A stretch of DNA of 8,744 nt from Dehalococcoidia bacterium (GTDB lineage Bacteria > Chloroflexota > Dehalococcoidia > GIF9 > AB-539-J10): NCBI GenBank assembly GCA_030627025.1, contig DAOUSX010000023.1, positions 1 through 8,744 on the forward strand, written 5' to 3'. The position numbers were made by a program, and so were the translations under genes. Positions 5,471-8,744 of this stretch are shown here, one piece after another (positions within the stretch are counted from its first letter, which is position 1; the number at the start of each line of letters is the position of its first letter). The notes below the pieces were generated by a model. That model searched no databases and was not told the origin of the DNA. It was given only the letters and a program-made list of their open reading frames with translations.

Positions 5471-7846
5471 CTACACCGCATGCGATTCCCTGGCAATTAT
5501 TTCATCTTGAATCTCTTTCCCCAGAGTAGCGAAATAGGCATTGTAGCCAGTTACCCGAACGACAAGATTGTCATACTCTTCTGGCCTTTTCTGCGCATCT
5601 TTTAAGGTTTCCGGATCTATCATGTTTATCATCAGTGATGTGCCACCAACTTCTCCATACGCCCGAAGTAAAGAGGCAAACTTCTTCAAATGTTCTTCAT
5701 CTTCTAAAGATGCCGAGCTAAATGCTATGACCTGGCTTGCTCCATTTGGAACAGTTTCGAGCCCCAGCTTACCTGCAGAGCGTATCACCGCCGTGGGGCC
5801 TTTCTTATCCTTTCCCTGCACCGGTTGAATCCCGTTACTCAGGTAAGTCCCCCTTAACCTTCCATCTGGTGTAGCGGCAGTCAAGGGAGCAAAGTCTATG
5901 AAATAGTTCCAGGAAAGATAACCACCTCTAAATCTTCTTCCAGTGTAAGGAGAGGTATGAGTGAATACTTCTTCGGTCCAATGCCTCGATATATTTCTTG
6001 CTATACTATCGACATAATCGTCATCATTCCCATATTTCGGCGCTTTTGTGCTTAGCATTCTCCTCAAGTTCTCTTTCCCTTCAAAGTTATCCTTTATCGC
6101 CTCGATAAGTTCTTCCATCGTGATTTGTTTGTCATCATAGACAAACTTTTTGACAGCGGCTAATGAATCGGCAGCAGTTGCTAAACCAACTCCCTCTACG
6201 GTAATGAAATTATATATTGGTCCTCCATTCCTTACGTCTTTCCCCTTTTCGGCACAGCCTTCAACTAGAGTTGATAGGTATGGAGTCGGTTCGTACTTCG
6301 CTCTTATCTCGTCGGCTTTACTGGCACTCTCTAGAGTTTTCCCCATACATTGGTCAAGTTGCTCAAAATAAGCCTTTTCGAATTCTTCGTACGATAAAAA
6401 TTTCTCTGGGCTTCCTGTCTTGGAAGTAACACGTTTTCCCGTAAGCATATCTCTTCCATTGCTTAAAACTAATTCAACAGGTTTGGCGAGATTTGGATTA
6501 ACATCCACCGTTCCACTGCGATCCTTGCCCTGAGCAGTATTTTCCAAACACCCTACAACCCCGTAATCCATAGCATCTTCCTCACTGAGTCCTTCCCAGA
6601 GCAACCCCTTTATAGAATTTTCATCGAAGTTCAGAAGAAAGGCAGAGCCTTGGGTTTTCCTTATTGACTCACAAACTCTCATCAAGAACTCATCCGATGT
6701 TTTCTTGCTTATCCTTATATTGCGTTTTGGTTCTAACATATTCATGTCATCGATAACATCAAGCAAAAGCCAGGTGAGTTCATTTACGGCGTCTTTTCCT
6801 TCTTTAGTAATTCCACCAATGGTCATCAGTTGACCAAAGCCTGAAGTAATTCCTTGCTTCACGCCCACAAATCCCATAAAGTCATAGGCATAATTGTGTT
6901 TTATCCAAAAACACTCCAGAAGTTCTTTTGCAAATTCCTTTGTCAATCTTCCTTCCTCTATATCCTTCTTATAATAGGGATACATATATTGGTCGAATCT
7001 TCCGTGAGACAAACCTGGGCCCGGATATGATTCAGCAGCCATAATCAGCATGTGGGTAAACCAGACGGATTGCAAAGCTTCATGAAAAGTTTCTGCTGGC
7101 TCCCAGGGTACTTTTCTACAGATTCTTGCTACCTCCAGAAGTTCTTTTTTCCTTTGTTCATTTTTCTCATTCTCGGCGAGTTGTTCCGCTTCTTCGGCAT
7201 ACCTTTCTGCAAATCTCTTTGTACCTTCTATGGCTATTATCATAGATTTACAGTAATCCCTTTTCGCCTCTTCATCGTGTCCTTCCATTTGCTTTTCTAT
7301 TTCTTCCTTTATACCTTTAAATCCCGTTTCGAGAACTTTCTTGTAATCCGGCACTATATGACCTGAAATCGCTCCACAATTCATCACTCCCACTTCGTGT
7401 AATCTCATCATTTCTTTAAGCCACTTCGATTCTTCTTTCCACCACTTCTTGACTTCTTTTTTGGTAAAACATTTTGAAAGTGCGGTACTGAAGTAAGAGC
7501 CAACTATAAGTTCCCCGTCCAATATTTTGACAGGCAAGTATTCTTCTATGACCTTCTTAAAGAACACAGCTCTTCTTGTAGCTGACGACTCATTCCAGAA
7601 ATTTTCTGGTAAATCAACCTTTATCGCCATTGACTTCAAAGAGTCTGTGATGCCGGCAAAGTAATTAAATAACTCTGGAACATCTCCCCAATCATGATAC
7701 GAATAAAGTTGATCCCAGTCGGTGCCAGTAGTAAAAGGCATAACTTCATTCCTGAAGTATTCTCTATCGTAAAATGAGAAATATTCTGTCCTGAGCTTTT
7801 TTACTCTATCGGATAGTTCTTCTGAAGGTTCCCACATTTTAGCCAT
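5471..7846 (-). CDS. Glycyl radical enzyme (pyruvate formate-lyase/dehydratase superfamily), substrate unassigned
   Basis: The 791-residue product is a full-length GRE. Its C-terminus carries the glycyl radical loop RVTGYNAYF (Gly767) followed by QDEIIARESH. The active-site loop is VGCLEN, giving thiyl-radical Cys433 and base Glu435. Other family landmarks are SGHIVPDYKKVL (His163), SHGRFDQYMYPYY (280-292), TPDGRL (659-664) and GPTAVIRS (683-690). The Cys-x-Glu arrangement is known from glycerol, diol, choline, isethionate, hydroxyproline and aryl-acetate lyases, whereas alkyl- and benzylsuccinate synthases lack that Glu. Compared with glycerol dehydratase as I remember it, Leu279 stands where an active-site His is expected, the loop after Glu435 (NTAQGKDRSGTVD) differs, and the usual HxQxN-type strand reads SLMINMID. 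Glycerol dehydratase is thus unlikely but not excluded. There is no N-terminal encapsulation extension and no shell gene nearby. AGAGGTGG 6 bases before ATG supports the start. It is first in a three-gene operon with its activase. Confidence 0.95.
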   Translation of the reverse strand: MAKMWEPSEELSDRVKKLRTEYFSFYDREYFRNEVMPFTTGTDWDQLYSYHDWGDVPELFNYFAGITDSLKSMAIKVDLPENFWNESSATRRAVFFKKVIEEYLPVKILDGELIVGSYFSTALSKCFTKKEVKKWWKEESKWLKEMMRLHEVGVMNCGAISGHIVPDYKKVLETGFKGIKEEIEKQMEGHDEEAKRDYCKSMIIAIEGTKRFAERYAEEAEQLAENEKNEQRKKELLEVARICRKVPWEPAETFHEALQSVWFTHMLIMAAESYPGPGLSHGRFDQYMYPYYKKDIEEGRLTKEFAKELLECFWIKHNYAYDFMGFVGVKQGITSGFGQLMTIGGITKEGKDAVNELTWLLLDVIDDMNMLEPKRNIRISKKTSDEFLMRVCESIRKTQGSAFLLNFDENSIKGLLWEGLSEEDAMDYGVVGCLENTAQGKDRSGTVDVNPNLAKPVELVLSNGRDMLTGKRVTSKTGSPEKFLSYEEFEKAYFEQLDQCMGKTLESASKADEIRAKYEPTPYLSTLVEGCAEKGKDVRNGGPIYNFITVEGVGLATAADSLAAVKKFVYDDKQITMEELIEAIKDNFEGKENLRRMLSTKAPKYGNDDDYVDSIARNISRHWTEEVFTHTSPYTGRRFRGGYLSWNYFIDFAPLTAATPDGRLRGTYLSNGIQPVQGKDKKGPTAVIRSAGKLGLETVPNGASQVIAFSSASLEDEEHLKKFASLLRAYGEVGGTSLMINMIDPETLKDAQKRPEEYDNLVVRVTGYNAYFATLGKEIQDEIIARESHAV

Positions 7847-7852
7847 TTTCTT

Positions 7853-7860
7853 CCACCTCT
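7853..7860 (-). promoter_or_regulatory. Ribosome binding site of the GRE gene
   Basis: AGAGGTGG on the minus strand ends 6 bases before the ATG at 7844-7846. It supports that start over the next in-frame ATG three codons later. Confidence 0.7.
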
Positions 7861-7911
7861 AATTAATTCTATAATCCCACTGATAACTGTTTTGCCGATT
7901 TCGTCCTGAAC

Positions 7912-7940
7912 ATTATATAGGTTTTGGTCGAATGACTCCA
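7912..7940 (-). promoter_or_regulatory. Putative promoter of the GRE operon
   Basis: On the minus strand a perfect TATAAT (7912-7917) lies 17 bases downstream of TGGAGT (7935-7940, 3 of 6 to TTGACA). Transcription would start near 7905, giving an untranslated leader of about 59 bases. The region is AT-rich, so chance -10 matches are common. The poor -35 suggests either an activator or a chance match. No recognisable operator palindrome was seen around it. Confidence 0.4.
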
Positions 7941-8049
7941 TATAGTTTACAACATTCTGGTAAAGTGATATACATGCCAACTGTAGTAATACAAAATATT
8001 AAAGATACCATCCACGACTCAATATGTAATATTCCCCATAAGTAAAAGA

Positions 8050-8055
8050 TATAAT
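8050..8055 (+). promoter_or_regulatory. Possible -10 element of glpK, implying a leaderless or very short-leader transcript
   Basis: A perfect TATAAT ends 7 bases before the A of the glpK ATG (8063), so transcription would begin at or within a base of the start codon. No Shine-Dalgarno sequence is visible before this ATG, which fits leaderless translation. There is no convincing -35 at 16-18 bases upstream, and the surroundings are AT-rich, so it may be a chance match. Confidence 0.3.
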
Positions 8056-8062
8056 TCTGGCA

Positions 8063-8744
8063 ATGGAAGAAAAGAAGTATGTAGCTACCATCGATCAAGG
8101 GACGACGGGCACCAGATGTATGGTATTCAGTAAGGACGGAGAAGTTATCTCAGCCGCCTATGAAGAGCATCAACAAATCTACCCGAAACCCGGTTGGGTT
8201 GAACATAACCCACTGGAAATCTGGGAGAAAACAAACCGTGTAATAAAAAGTGCTTTGATATCTAAAGACATTAGACCCGCTGAAATAGCTGGTATAGGTA
8301 TAACGAATCAGAGAGAGACTACGGTAGTTTGGGACCCTCATACTGGTAAGCCATTGCATAATGCACTCGTGTGGCAGGATACTAGAACACGCGAGATATG
8401 CCAGGGTATGGCAGATAGAGGGTTTGAACAAATCCTGAAGGAGAAAACCGGGCTCGTCATAAGTACGTATTTCTCTGGACCAAAAATAAGATGGATATTG
8501 GAGAACGTACCAGGGGCAAAGGAAAAAGCCGGGAGTGGCAACGCCATATTCGGGAACATAGATACATGGATAATCTGGAACCTGACTGGCGGACCTGATG
8601 GCGGTGCTCATGTAACAGATTACACCAATGCTTCACGGACGATGCTGATGAATCTAAAGGCTCTGGATTGGGATAATGCACTTTTGAAGGAAATGAATAT
8701 TCCCAGAGAGATGATGCCAGATATCAGACCCTCCAGTGACAAGA
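8063..8744 (+). CDS. glpK: Glycerol kinase, partial (C-terminus beyond the right edge)
   Basis: It phosphorylates glycerol to sn-glycerol 3-phosphate with ATP in the cytoplasm. The 227 residues in the window are the N-terminal actin-like domain of an FGGY kinase. Phosphate loop DQGTTGTR (11-18) opens the protein, and [11 protein letters not shown] (44-54) is family-typical. The glycerol-contacting residues known from the E. coli enzyme are all present in context: Arg84-Glu85 in [11 protein letters not shown], Trp104 in ALVWQDTRT, and Tyr136 in [27 protein letters not shown] (185-198) is the FGGY signature region. The catalytic Asp and the ATP domain lie beyond the edge. The ATG at 8063 matches the usual family start. 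The gene diverges from the GRE operon across 216 bases. A functional link to the GRE is possible but is not shown by the sequence. Confidence 0.93.
   Translation, partial: MEEKKYVATIDQGTTGTRCMVFSKDGEVISAAYEEHQQIYPKPGWVEHNPLEIWEKTNRVIKSALISKDIRPAEIAGIGITNQRETTVVWDPHTGKPLHNALVWQDTRTREICQGMADRGFEQILKEKTGLVISTYFSGPKIRWILENVPGAKEKAGSGNAIFGNIDTWIIWNLTGGPDGGAHVTDYTNASRTMLMNLKALDWDNALLKEMNIPREMMPDIRPSSDK

Noticed and set aside
5471..7846. GRE as a benzyl- or alkylsuccinate synthase, or as pyruvate formate-lyase
   Set aside because: Cys433 is followed at +2 by Glu, which the succinate synthases lack, and there is no adjacent Cys-Cys pair as in pyruvate formate-lyase.
3679..7846. Bacterial microcompartment locus
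   Set aside because: There are no shell-protein genes, no aldehyde dehydrogenase, and no N-terminal encapsulation extension on the GRE within the window.
7900..7945. Direct repeat TATATAG/CATATAG 25 bases apart near the GRE promoter
   Set aside because: It is seven bases of AT-rich sequence and likely chance; no dyad or known operator pattern goes with it.
7930..7950. NrdR-box-like sequence upstream of the GRE operon
   Set aside because: The minus-strand CTATATGGAG scores 8 of 10 on the core, but there is no partner site at 31 bases, the region is AT-rich, and a GRE operon is not a known NrdR target.
7913..8098. Minus-strand frame of 61 codons overlapping the glpK start
   Set aside because: It is hydrophobic and of low complexity, overlaps the glpK start and the divergent promoter region, and shows no ribosome binding site or family motif.
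8150..8681. Several minus-strand frames opposite glpK
   Set aside because: They lie inside a coding region with clear glycerol kinase motifs on the plus strand and encode no recognisable protein.

Overview
The window reads as chromosomal DNA of a strictly anaerobic bacterium. It encodes an oxygen-sensitive glycyl radical enzyme (GRE) with its radical-SAM activase, and a B12-dependent (class II) ribonucleotide reductase under the bacterial repressor NrdR. The NrdR and NrdJ sequences look to me most like Chloroflexota (Dehalococcoidia-type), but this is memory of family resemblance, not a search, and I hold it loosely. No tRNA, rRNA, insertion sequence, CRISPR array or long repeat was found. 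No gene-free stretch exceeds about 220 bases.

Layout. Positions 1-3557 (minus strand) form one gene cluster, transcribed nrdR -> nrdJ -> a GAF-domain gene that runs off the left edge. The nrdR-nrdJ gap is 2 bases. The GAF gene starts 9 bases after the nrdJ stop, in the same reading frame. Upstream of nrdR are a promoter and two NrdR-box-like sites whose centres are 31 bases apart, which suggests autoregulation of the reductase operon. Positions 3679-7846 (minus strand) form a second tight operon: a 791-residue GRE, a GRE-activating radical-SAM enzyme (5-base gap) and a duplicated FMN-binding split-barrel (PPOX-like) protein (2-base gap). A 216-base divergent intergenic region (7847-8062) separates this operon from the 5' part of a glycerol kinase gene on the plus strand, which runs off the right edge.

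How the parts work together. NrdR/NrdJ supply deoxyribonucleotides without oxygen. The GRE operon carries an enzyme and its dedicated activase. The GRE has the Cys-x-Glu active-site loop (Cys433/Glu435) and glycyl-radical loop (Gly767) typical of dehydratases, decarboxylases and C-S/C-N lyases, not of succinate-adding hydrocarbon enzymes. I cannot assign its substrate. The split-barrel flavoprotein as third operon member, an activase lacking one ferredoxin-type cysteine, and the divergent glycerol kinase make this operon the best candidate in the window for an undescribed pathway.
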